Source: Anastatus disparis | Lineage: Eukaryota > Arthropoda > Insecta > Hymenoptera > Eupelmidae | Direction of reading: 5' to 3' | NCBI GenBank assembly: GCA_017163975.1 | Contig: JAFFSR010000136.1 | Location: forward strand, 7,933,501-7,997,500 | Length of the DNA: 64,000 nt | Shown: positions 49,451 through 60,747 of the stretch, piece after piece | Layout of the letters: every line of letters begins with the position of its first letter | Position numbering within the stretch: position 1 is the stretch's first letter | Made by a program: the position numbers and the translations under genes | Notes under the pieces: model-generated | Databases searched by the model: none | What the model was told of the DNA's origin: nothing | Seen by the model: the letters and a program-made list of their open reading frames with translations, nothing else

Positions 49451-52400
49451 ATCTTGTTAAGTATTAAAGCTTTAAATCTATTTTAATTAAACTGTAGCTC
49501 TGCTCGTAAAATTTTAAAGAAAAATTAAAAAAAAAATTTTTATAATTTATACTTTTATAAATTAATTTATAATAAAACTGAAAAAATATATATAGCAAAG
49601 TTCAATCATACAAAAAGTATAATCGTTAATTTAAAAAAAAGTGTTCATTTAGATAATGGCTATATTTTCCCATATAAAAATTAAGCTCATCTATATAATC
49701 AGGACACGTGCGGCTTTCAACTATTTTCTATTCACATTACATCTGTGCCAACATCCTTATCAGTTTAAATCCATACAACACACCCAAAGGATCCATAAGG
49801 TATCAAATTCCTTTTTAGCTATAAAAATTTTAACAAAAGCTTTAGCCACAGCATCAAGCCTATGAGCATCAATCTCTACGTATTAGCGACCCTATATACT
49901 CTTTTTAGGATCTTATTTCATGATGCCTGCGGAGCGAGCACCAAAGTCTTTCGAGCGGTACGCATGCAATACTTTCCCGCGTGTACTTGTTTTATGTATA
50001 TATACGTATAAAAGAGGGGTACAAGTTAAATCTCTCCCCTCCTCTATAATATTGTTTGAATGATGGATGGGCAAGTCTCGCGGGACACTTCGATGCACTG
50101 CTTCCATTGCTGCGTTCTGGTTATTTTAACGTCAGATTGAACGCCCGTGTAAAGTTTAAGGTTTTTTTTATTTCTCTTTGCTTGAGAAAATAGGAACTTC
50201 AAGCTGGATCATCGAATAATCGTTCGTCTGGAAAATTAATACATTATGGTAGATATAATTAAAAAGCAAACTCAACGGCTGGATGCTATACAGACTGTGC
50301 TTTATTGTATCTAATCAGATAAAAGCAGACAGTGCTTCGTTAAATAATAGAAGGGTCAGGTTGCATTATAAAATAAACTTTGTATAGATATAATGATTCT
50401 GTTGATATTAAATTGGTGTCTGTTAAAAATTTTTATTGTTTTTTGGCAAATGTGTAATAATGTTAGTTTTGTTTGGAATTTTAAAAATGTAAATACATTA
50501 AAAGTTAATATTGGAAAAATTATTCAATCAGAATTGTAAAGCGATTAAAATTGCAAACTTTTAAATCCAGTTTATGTATACATTTCAAAATAAATATTGT
50601 TTTCGGTTGTAACAATTTGTTATCAATTTTTATAAAACGATTAAATGAATATCAAATTGACATGGTCCATGATTTGTATACTTATCATTTATTTTAAATA
50701 AAACCCAATGAAAAAGCTATGAACTTTCAATTTGCAATATTACATTTTAAACAATATATCGTTATAAGAGAATGAAAAGTTTTCCGGTATTTCAACGATA
50801 AAACAGTAGAGGAAAAGTAGAAAAAAAAGTAAGCTCTAAAAGTAACTCTAAATTTTACAACGAGTTTTGAAACTGTCATAAAATCTAGAATAACGTGTTG
50901 CGAATGCTGTTCACAGTGAAGTTTTTATAACGAAACTAACAAATATTATTACGAAACAATTCCAAAGAATAATATTCTAATAGCATCAATTCATACACCA
51001 AATTTTGATTAAAAATTATTTCAATTAAAAAATAAATTATTTTTAAATTTTGAAAATTAATAACTCGATTAACTCAAGATAATGAAAAAAGGAATAAACA
51101 GTTTAAAGCGAATTTAACAGGTCATGCAGAAAAGAAACATGATAAAAATAAGTAAATGAAATAATGCAGGTATTATTCTCATTATAAGCCATATGACAGC
51201 TCGTGAAATCATAAAGTCGACCCTCGCTTCTCTATATACCACCTTTCACATTTAAACCTCCCCTCATACGTTAACGTAGGGCTAGTGTAAGAAAGGGAGA
51301 GAAACAGAGTGAGAGAGAGAAAGTACGTGTCAGTAATACCATTTCACGAGGATGCGCGCACCAGCCGACAGTAAATCTTGTTTCGCGGCTCGTGGCGTTC
51401 ACATGCTCTCTCTCATATGATATAGCTAACCCACACATGGACATCAGCTCAAAATACTCCTTGAACTATATAAAATAGGAAATAACGTTAATGGAAAATA
51501 ATAAAAACAAATAAAAACCAAAAAACTTAGCAAAAATTTTCTATTTCTATTATTAATTTTTTCTTAATTTCCAACTTAATATATTTTAAAATATAGTTAT
51601 ACATCTAAAGGCAAGTCTCTCCCTCTCTTTCTCTCGATGATACCACGTACACACATTAATAAAGCTTTATCGCTCAGTTACTATAAGCTATGGAGGATAG
51701 TCTGGGATGTTACGTTCACGTTTGCCTCTCCGTACCCTAGTTTAATTGTGTGAAATGAAGTGGACATATAACCTTACCTCCTAATTATAAACGATAATTT
51801 TCTTAGATGTTAATGTTTTTTTATTCTTTTAACGTATTATACGTATTACGTTTTCACGTGTTACATCAAATTATTAACTACGTTAATTGAGTATTTAGCA
51901 AATACTTATAAAATTTAACAAGTAATAATTGGGTTTTTTATATTAATCTAATAATGATTATTTAAAAAGAATATTTTCCTGGAAAAAAAATTTGAATAAA
52001 TGTCTAAAAATATTTGCTTGTAATAAGAGTTTGACCTTAAAAAACTTACTACTGTACTTTGACATGAATCTTACTTATTATGTCTTTAACAGATCTAGTT
52101 GCTTTCGTTTAATTAAATTAAACATTCAAAATTTAATTTAATCGATAATTTGAATGATCTAATTTTTTAGTATGTTTGATTATAAGTGCTTATTTTAAAT
52201 ACAATTTAATCTTCATTTAATTGATATTAAAATAACTAACCTCGAGACATTCTCCCAAGTTACAAATTATCGTTATTATAATAATTTTAATTTGCTGAAT
52301 AATTACATCCCAATGCGTTCAGATGATCCTAAGCAAGCTCGAATAGCTCCTCTTGACTAACGAAAGACAGGTTCATTATGAAAGACGATAGGTTAGGTTA

Positions 52401-52601
52401 GAATGGTCCTTAGTATGGACATGCCGATGAGGTATCCGAATACTCAGTCCCTCTCTCTCTTAATATCGCTCTCTCGCTCAGTCTCACAACAACGTTATAC
52501 CAACAATCACCTAAAAGCTAGCTTGGGTGACGATCAACCCGATTAATAAAGCAATTCGATCGCAGCAATTAGGTCTACCATCTAACTAGACACATGATGT
52601 T

Positions 52602-52643
<42 letters not shown>

Positions 52644-54581
52644 AGAAGCTTTCTCTCTCTCTCAAGATAATGTGTACCCAACGGTTCGGCAATTAACCAA
52701 CGTTAACATCACAAACTGTATATCTCATCCATACCTAGGTGAGATAGATTTGTTGCTATTGCGACATTTGCCAAACATTCGCATTTAGCAAGCTATTAAA
52801 CTTGTCCTAACGATGCTAGGGACCTAATATTGCTCTGCTTCTAATAACAACAAAATCATTACATTCGGAATATCAATATTGCAAACTTCCAGAAAATCGT
52901 ATTAAACTTTGGTATCGTGCAATCAAACTAGAAATTAATTTAATATTACTAAATATGCAGAAATTGAAAATATTAAAATAATATTTATATTTATACAGTA
53001 CAATAGACGTAAAAACTTGTGAAAAAAGTGTAATGTATACAAAGGTACATATAGATTGAGCAAGTAACAAACTTGTAAGTTTAAAAGTTTTAATAATATT
53101 AATGTATAAAGAAGTAAGTTGTACAATAAAGAATGAATAAATACGGATATCGAATAATTATTGATTTTCGATATCTAAACGAGACACACTCGCGCGCGGA
53201 CTGGTTGGGAAGGCTCTCTTGGCTAGATAATGCCAAGTGTGGATTTATTTTCACTATATTGGGTCATGGGGTAGGGATCATTGTTATGCGAGGAGTTCGG
53301 CAAATCCATTATTCAGACTGGTCCTGCAGCTATCCGTGTCTGCATCTCTATTGTAATTCCTTTGCTAACTCATTTCCATATCAATGAGCAAGCTACGGAA
53401 CCTAAAACGGAACACTCTCGCGTACCGATCAACCTGCGACTGCCCTAAAATTTCGTTCGACACGACTATTTTTAAGTCTTACATTATTTTATCTTTTTAC
53501 TATTTAATTCAAGCTATTTTAATTGAATATAATTAAAAAATTTTTTTATCATTTTTATTGAAATTACTCAGAATTATGTTTGAATCATTGTTGACTTCAA
53601 ATTTTTTCGTATAATAAAGATATTTCTCTTGCGTTAATTTTACGTAAAATTAATATTTCAAATACGTATGTTATTCATAAGTTTTGATGGATTACATTGT
53701 GTAGTTACAAAAGTAAATATCTCGCAGTTAATTTCAAATTCAACTTTCTATTTTTGTTAATTACTTAATTAAAATAATTTTTTTTAGTAACAATAAATTT
53801 TTTTTATTGATATAACTTTAAGTAACAGAATAAACTAGTGTATTTTTTAATTAATCAATTTGTCATTTGAATCGCTCGATTAAAAAATAAAGAGACTAGA
53901 ATATTGAAAAATATTTGAAATGATTGCAAAGAAAGTTCATGATTTGAAATTGTATTTAAATAAGAAAACTTTTATAATATCGTTGTTCTGTTATTTTTCT
54001 CAAATAATATTAAATCAAAATAAAAACTTTTTTTCTTATTCTAACTTCAAAATCGTAACTTCTTTTCTCTTTTTCGGCTCTTATGAGAAAAATTACATTA
54101 CCCACCTCAGGTGTAAAGGCTTTTTTACGAAACTCGTAACAACAACTGGCAAACCTTTCGTTTCGTAAACCGAGCTTTTCTACCCCAGGTGAATAATCTA
54201 TAATGATGATTGCATAATTTCTTGATATTATAAAAATAACTTTGATGTGAATGTCCTATATTCATTAAGAATATGTAATATTCTTTAATTCATTGGGTAT
54301 AACCGAAATTTTTTATTATATTCATAAATTGTTACAATAAATTTGTTTGTAGTTATTAACATAAGTTTGCGATTATTTTCTTTGATAAATGTTTATTCGA
54401 ACTTTATTGGATTTAAATGTATCTTTTGTTTGTAACTCGCAACAATATTGTATTATTTTATGCGAATTTATTTAAAACTTATTATAATAAAAAAAATTTT
54501 ATTCTTTGTAATGAACACATATTATATAATATTTAAAAATTAGCTACAGCTGTATTTGCAAAATGTGATCAGTAGATTTTC
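49451..54581. other. non-coding, islets at 49.9-50.4, 51.2-51.8, 52.3-52.9 and 53.1-53.5 kb
   Basis: These islets carry CT/GA tracts and some GC-rich words. The one at 52380-52440 includes GGTTAGGTTAG. Short frames (63-84 residues) occur but show no family features. The intervening sequence is AT-rich with no repeats that I can support. Confidence 0.4.
52607..52663. repeat. GA repeat followed by CT repeat
   Basis: An uninterrupted GA run of about 32 bp (52607-52638) is followed, after GAAGAGAAG, by a CT run (52651-52663). The two could fold into a GA:CT stem. Confidence 0.9.
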
Positions 54582-55070
54582 ATGAGCGAGAATTTTATTT
54601 TTTCTTTGAAGTACATATTGATACATGCTTATAATTTATTTCTAGAATTAAGTGTGGTGAACAAAGGATACAAAATTTTAGTTCTGGATATAACAAGATT
54701 TATTGTACCTAATGAAACTTTAATCAGAGCTGATATATTAAATCATGTGATAAATTTAAAAATAGAGAAAGTAGAAAAATGTATTGTTTTTCAAAGAAGT
54801 CCATTTAGTTAACTCCAGGTTATTTGGCTCTTAATTTAGTGGCTTCCACAAGAGACGCAACAGTAGGAGTTGAGCAAACTTAACTTATTATAAATTTGAA
54901 TATTAATGAAATCCTTGCATATTATTCCAAATTTTAGAATTTCAATGATATCAAGGACAACTACCCATTATGACACTTCTGCAGATTCTATTAATAAAGA
55001 TAATTTGAATGGAGCTTACAAAATTACTGTAAATAAACTAAAAAAATGTTCATTTGGGAAAGTGGTTTGA
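54582..55070 (+). pseudogene. possible decayed coding sequence, unknown family
   Basis: Three successive + strand frames look more protein-like than their surroundings. The first (54582-54812) contains VVNKGYKILVLDITRFIVPN and LIRADILNHVINLKIEKVEK. It stops just as a second frame (54809-54883) reads LTPGYLALNLVASTRDATVG. A third (54906-55070, 54 residues) contains THYDTSADSINKDNLNGAYK. Residue use is mixed (D, E, K, N, T, G) rather than the F/L/S/I of AT-tract translations. I infer one coding region broken by frameshifts, or exons separated by short spacers. I do not recognise the family. It could still be chance in AT-rich sequence. Confidence 0.3.
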
Positions 55071-55441
55071 AAAAGTGTGAATTTATTTCATATTCAAAAA
55101 GTATTTCAATATTAACCATACTTTAATTTCTAAAAATCTATTGCATGTTGTATCACTTTTTTCCTGATTCTATTGATTATTACAAGCAAAAATCGTAGAG
55201 AAAATAACTTTTAAGGTGAACCTACTAAAATAATTGCTGATCTGTATTGTTAATAGACAAGAACAGAAATAAGAGAGAATGAAAGAAATTAACAATACAA
55301 TTCTCTAAAAAACAAAAAATAGGCGGTTTTTCTCTAAAGTCTAATGTGATTTAAGCATAGAACTATTTGATTACTGATCTTCAATAATTTTTGGAATTTA
55401 AAAGGTATATGATTAGATGTAAGATAATTTTAATTTCTGTA
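55071..55441. other. AT-rich spacer
   Basis: This is AT-rich sequence between the possible pseudogene and SINE copy 7. No structure is seen. Confidence 0.5.
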
Positions 55442-55643
55442 GAGGTCGTGAGTGGCTCAGTCGGTAGAGTGATGGATTCATAATCTTGAGGTGTCGAGTT
55501 CGATTCCCGCTCTCGGCTAATTGATACAAGCACCACTGTATACGATACATGTGCTTTGTTCATAAATACACTGACAATCTCCATCGCTAATTAGCATCAA
55601 AATGATGATAGCATAAATATAGTGACGTTAAATAAAAAAAAAA
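55442..55643 (+). mobile_element. tRNA-derived SINE, copy 7
   Basis: It starts GAGGTCGTGAGTGGCTCAGT and has the A-box-like TGGCTCAGTCGGTAGAG, a CAT anticodon-loop position and the B-box-like GAGTTCGATTCCCGCTC. The body CACCACTGTATACGATACAT and the 3' CATCGCTAATTAGCATC follow, then GTGACGTTAAATAAAAAAAA. A 67-residue frame on - across it is a SINE translation. Confidence 0.88.
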
Positions 55644-55867
55644 TTTTAATTGCTACCATTGTCCCAAAACATTCTCACTCTGTTTATTTATATCATTATA
55701 ATAAAATCGAAATTTCAAATATGCCTATTTATTTTAATAATTTTAAAACTATAAACATTTATAACTGCTTAAACTCCGAAAGGAAGTTATAATATATAAA
55801 AGTAAAATATATTTTTATACTAAAAAATGCCATATGGAATAAATATCTAATGTTATTTCAAATACAT

Positions 55868-56023
55868 CCCTGGTGGAAATTGAAACGTTTTTTTTAACAT
55901 TTTTTGGCCAGTAGAAATGGAAACGCTTTTTTAACATTTATTGGCCATTTATTTGGCATTTTTATTACTAATAACCTCAAATTTTTATACACACCATTTT
56001 TAATGCTCACATTTCTACCAGGG
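55868..56023. mobile_element. CCCTGGT MITE, short copy D
   Basis: This is 156 bp with the same ends and internal duplication as copies B and C. Flanking dinucleotides are AT (55866-55867) and AT (56024-56025). It lies only about 225 bp from SINE copy 7. Confidence 0.9.
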
Positions 56024-59000
56024 ATATGTAATAATTATTTTTATAATTTAGTTAAAATTAGATTAAACTAAAATTTATTGATTCATAACTATTTTTATAA
56101 CTTTAAAATAAATTTTTTTTTAATAAAAAGAAATATTTTTTTAACAACTAATTTGTAAAACAACAATAATTTGTAGAAATTGAAAAAAAATCTATTATAT
56201 ATCATAAAGGTGAGAGTTTAAAGTTTTTTAAGCTTTATATTAACAATTAACAAAGAACAATATATTTATTGATAAAAATACAAAGAAAAATGTTCTATTC
56301 TGTAAGAAATGTAGAAGCAAGACAATTGGCAGTCTTTAATAGAACTTTTTTCTCTTTCTCTTTTTTTTTAACTTTTCAAGCTTTTGCAACAGTGATTTTT
56401 TTGCAGCAATTTACGCGCTTTTGATTCTAAAAGTGCAGAAGCTATACAACAAAGATAGAAAGACGACGATGATGAAGAAGAAGAAGAAGAAGAGCTCGAC
56501 CAAACGTACAGGAAAGAAAGTTTCTTCTGACTTTTCTAAAGGATAATGTTTGGTTTGTTTTTATTGTCCAAATGCGAGCAAGGACTGTAAGGTTCTTCTT
56601 TTTCTGTATTTCAGCACTTAGCTTCTTCTATCAATGAATAGAAAAGGCTGAAAGGAAAGGAAAAAGTTTCATTACATGTTGCTTTGTCGAAGCAAGACTC
56701 GAGAGAGGGATATCGGAAATGAGGAGACAGACAAAGCACGAGAAAGACGTTTGCTTGATAGTGTACCATTGGCTTTTAACTTTATCTATACGTGTATACA
56801 CGTATTTGTTATAGATACATTTTGTACTGATAAATTATGGCAACATTATTGGAGCCAGAATGCCGAGCTATCCAACAAATCACTTCATAAAACAAAGTAA
56901 AGAGAGAAAAAAGGGAAAATCATTGTTATATTCTCTCTTGTGTTTTAACTTTGGGTTTTGCACATAATTCCGTATTATCTCTGTACGATTCATTGTAATT
57001 ATCGTACGATATTACACTGATATTGGCTCGATATCACCTATGTGTAAAGCCTGAATTCGTAATGATCGATAAGCTTTTGATTCCTATATCTTTATCATTT
57101 GTTACTGTTAAATAAATGCATATTATTAATGATTTTTTCTTTATTTGTTGGACTCTTGAGAGTCAAAGATAATCGTATGATGGTAATTTTTACAAAAATT
57201 TATATAAATACAGTAAAAGAAAATTCAGTTTTATGATGATTTTAAAATGATTATTTTAATTAAAATAAAATTCTCAAAATAAAAATTATTTAGTTTCATG
57301 ATGACTTTTTCTAACTTTTAAATGATTTATGATTATTATATCATTTTTAAATATAATTCTATGGATATAGAAATTTTTCTACTAGTCTAAATAAGAAAAT
57401 TTGAAACTTCATAATTTGAATTCATTCATTTAAAAACGAGGATATTAAAATAAAAATTTGCTTTAATAAAAAAGTTGAAAAAATAATTTCGCAATAATTG
57501 CTTAAGTTGTTATGGACTTTTTTATCTTGTTATTATTAAAGGAAAACCTTTAACCCTCAATCCACCTGAATAAAAGCAAATATTCATTAGAGCTTTTGTC
57601 CATGATACATAGCTCATTTTAAAGTTATATAGTTGAACAACTGAGCCTCATACCGTCACATCCTCATCGTTGGTAAAATTTTATATTTTCATCGTTACGA
57701 CATCATAAACCCAATTCGCGGGGCGTAGTCTATGTTGGCCAGTAGCAAGTCTCACCCATAGGTCGGTCGGTCGATGGGAAATTACCCCTTTAATGTAGTT
57801 TAGTTCTGTGCTTTACTAACTCGAATTAGATACTGAGCATACACTACCACCACGCGACTTTGTATAACCCCATAACCCAACGAGTTATGGCTAACCCAAG
57901 CATCAGAGAATATATATGTATTGCTATGATTCGCGACATCCAACTGCATGCTATATAACTTTTAGTCTCTCTCTCTCTTTCTCTCTGATCTCTGCTACCA
58001 CCTATACACGAGTACATAGTTTGAGCAGTCACACGTAATTCATTCGAATGCGCGCGATTTAGATTTTTCTTTTATGAAGTTTCATCCTCAGTTAATTATG
58101 TCAAGAGATGCTATTGCACATTCAAGTGTGGAGATCGTTTTGAGTTTTTTTAAAATTAAATTAATGTTCATTATGTGCCGTAGGCTCACAAATGATTTAG
58201 AGGACTCTTGGATTAATCAAAAATCATAATGATATTTTTAATACCACTAAATGTTAAATGAATATATTTTGGATTGTATTTATTTTTATTAACCAAACAA
58301 CGACGATCATTACAATTTTTTGAGTAATATTTTATATTCAAATGTAAAATTTTAATTTTATTTCAAACAACATTGAAATTTATATTTTTTCTTTCATTTA
58401 ATTTTTATGAAATGGAAGAATTATGTTTCTTTTTGAAATATTTTAAAATACTATATTCTATTAAATTTTCAATGAGCATGATTGAGTATAAACCCAAAAA
58501 CTATTAATAAAATTTCAGATGCAAAAAATCGGTTGTAAAGAAAAAGGATGGCCAAAAAAGTAGGAAATACGGTCGTCTTTTTATTCGTACAGGAAAATTA
58601 CAGTTAGGTATGAATTGTAATGGCAAATTATGCAGTACAAATTGTTATGTTCACCACAACGATATTAACGTTTACCACACCATAACGCTACGCGAAGCAT
58701 GAAATGACTCAAGATCCATTTCTATTTTTACGACAACTTTGTATATCTATAATGCAAAAACTCGTAAATTATTTGTTAATTTAAAAAGCGAAATATTATT
58801 TTACTATTCGTGTTGCTACTGTTCATTAATATTTAGAAAATAGAGCGAAAAAGAAAAATAAATTACCTAGACTTCTTACTTCATTGATTCATACTTACGG
58901 TAAAATTTTTAGATTTAATTTATTTTAAAAATTTGTGTGTAAATTAAATGACTCAAATATTTAATATTTATTATATTAAAAAAATTTAGAATATTAAAAA

Positions 59001-60343
59001 TTCTGTATGACAGTTTTGAAATAAAAATTATTGGATTGAATTTACCAGATGTGCTTATTACAATTAGAAGCTGCTATGATATTAAAACACGGAAGAAACG
59101 CAGACATGAATTAATCGAGCATCTTTCTGAATGAATTAAAAATTTTATTAAAGCAATGAAGGGTACGTCAAATGAGAAAAGAGGAAGAGAAGCGGGTAAC
59201 ATCGAGCTCGTTCAATCGTAAAACTTGAGCCTTAAATGTCCTTCAACCTGGGTGGATGAAGACGCAAATGCGATAACCGCAAACGAATGTAAACTTGGTC
59301 TTTTGAAGTCGCAAGCATATCCAGTTGACAAGGGGAAAAGAAAGAAAGGGAAAGAGAATAAGACTACCTCTTTTTATCTGTGATTCGCTCGTTTTGACTT
59401 TTCGTCAACGATAAAATTTTCCTTTTCCGCAAGCGAATAACCAGAGAAAACGACAGATATTGTTTGAAATTAAGAGAATATTCCAAGGAGACGAGAGAGA
59501 AAAGGTATAATATTGCCACGCAGAATGACGACGTACACGCTTACGCGTTGATGGGAAAAGGAGAGGCAAGCTTTTACAACAATGCCGTACAAATCTAATT
59601 TTCTTAACCGTAGAAGCGCAGCGTAAGCTGGGAAGAGTTTATTTTCACGAAGAACATTCTTCCTAGTGGCTATTATGTTTGTGCGCGAGTGCAAAAACAA
59701 CCAAAGAAATTAATAGCACACAAGATCAAATTTTTGTTAGTAAAATATACTTGATTTCATTTTTGTTTATAATTCGATATTTAAATAAAATTTTTGTAAT
59801 TTAGATGGTATAATTTAATGAAAAATAAAACAAATTTTTCAAATGGTGGAAAAATACATTTTAATTTTATAAACTTTAGTTTATATATTATTAAAATTAT
59901 AAGAAAAAAATTTTATTTGATTAACACAATTGTTAATATAATAATGACACTGTTTTAATTTTAATTATTAAAATGCGCCAATTGAATACTTTTTTTATTT
60001 TTAAGGTAAATTTGTTGGTGAAAGATATTTTTTATTAAATTCAAAGATAAACTGAGCATTAAATAGTTGTTATTTTTACCAAGATAACGACCTTAAATAG
60101 TCGCATTATTAATGACAATTTTTCTTTTAATTATCATCCAGAATAAAATATGATGTAAATGTCATATCATGTTGAATGCTTCACTCGGGCAATAACTTTA
60201 TGTCATGCAATAATGGGTCACTTAAGTCTCATATATCGTAATATACTATTTTTTATTTCTTTGGTGAGTTTGACAGAAATAGTATCAATTAATTTTCAAA
60301 ATAAAAAGATATTCCTTTAATTTTGATAACTTATTTTCTTTAA
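56024..60343. other. non-coding, islets at 56.3-57.1, 57.6-58.1 and 59.1-59.7 kb
   Basis: These are islets of balanced composition in an AT-rich background. The middle one includes CCCATAGGTCGGTCGGTCGA and a CT tract. Frames of 60-76 residues have no recognisable features. TTAACCCTCAATCC at 57551 resembles a piggyBac-type end, but no partner end was found nearby. Confidence 0.4.
56462..56494. repeat. GAC/GAT/GAA trinucleotide tract
   Basis: GACGACGATGATGAAGAAGA continues as a GAA run to 56494. It is a compound trinucleotide microsatellite. Confidence 0.85.
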
Positions 60344-60743
60344 GAGTCAGCTGTATACCGACACAGTTACCTGTTTTACCGAATCTATTTAAAATTTATT
60401 TTTTATAAAAACTAATAGCTTCAGGCAGAAATAAAGAGATGATTTCGATTCGTGTAATAGAAAGCAATATTTTCTCTGATAAGAATAATTTTATTCCATT
60501 GCTTTATTTTCAAGAAAAGTTGGAATAACTTGAAAATCCCATCATTTGACACTAATTTCTAATTTTTTAAGTTATTCCAACTTTTCTTAGAAACGAAGCA
60601 ATAAAATTAATTCATACTAATCAAAGAAAATATTACATTTTATTAAACACATCGAAACCATCTCTTTATTTTTGCCTCTTGTTGCTAATTTTGGGAAAAA
60701 AGTCAATTTTTTAATTAGAAAAGGACAGAGATACAGCGGACTC
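60344..60743. mobile_element. TTAA-flanked foldback MITE
   Basis: This 400 bp element has ends GAGTCAGCTGTAT (left) and ATACAGCGGACTC (right), flanked by TTAA at 60340-60343 and 60744-60747. Arms of nearly 200 bp share AGGCAGAAATAAAGAGATG, AATAATTTTATTCCATTGCTT-like and AAGAAAAGTTGGAATAACTT with their complements around a short AT-rich loop near 60540-60570. There is no coding capacity and no sequence similarity that I can see to the 5.4 kb TTAA element, although both start GAG after the TTAA. A piggyBac- or Kolobok-like mobiliser is inferred only from TTAA. Confidence 0.7.
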
Positions 60744-60747
60744 TTAA

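Noticed and set aside
52391..52402. GGTTAGGTTAG as an interstitial insect telomere repeat (TTAGG)n
   Set aside because: Only two units; too short to distinguish from chance.
53133..53387. 84-residue frame containing IIDFRYLNE, recalling a reverse transcriptase motif
   Set aside because: Only a few residues match, no other polymerase motif follows, and the segment lies in a local GATATCGAA/TTCGATATC inverted repeat that explains the letters.
57551..57566. TTAACCCTCAATCC as a piggyBac-type end
   Set aside because: No matching inverted end was found within the next several hundred bases.
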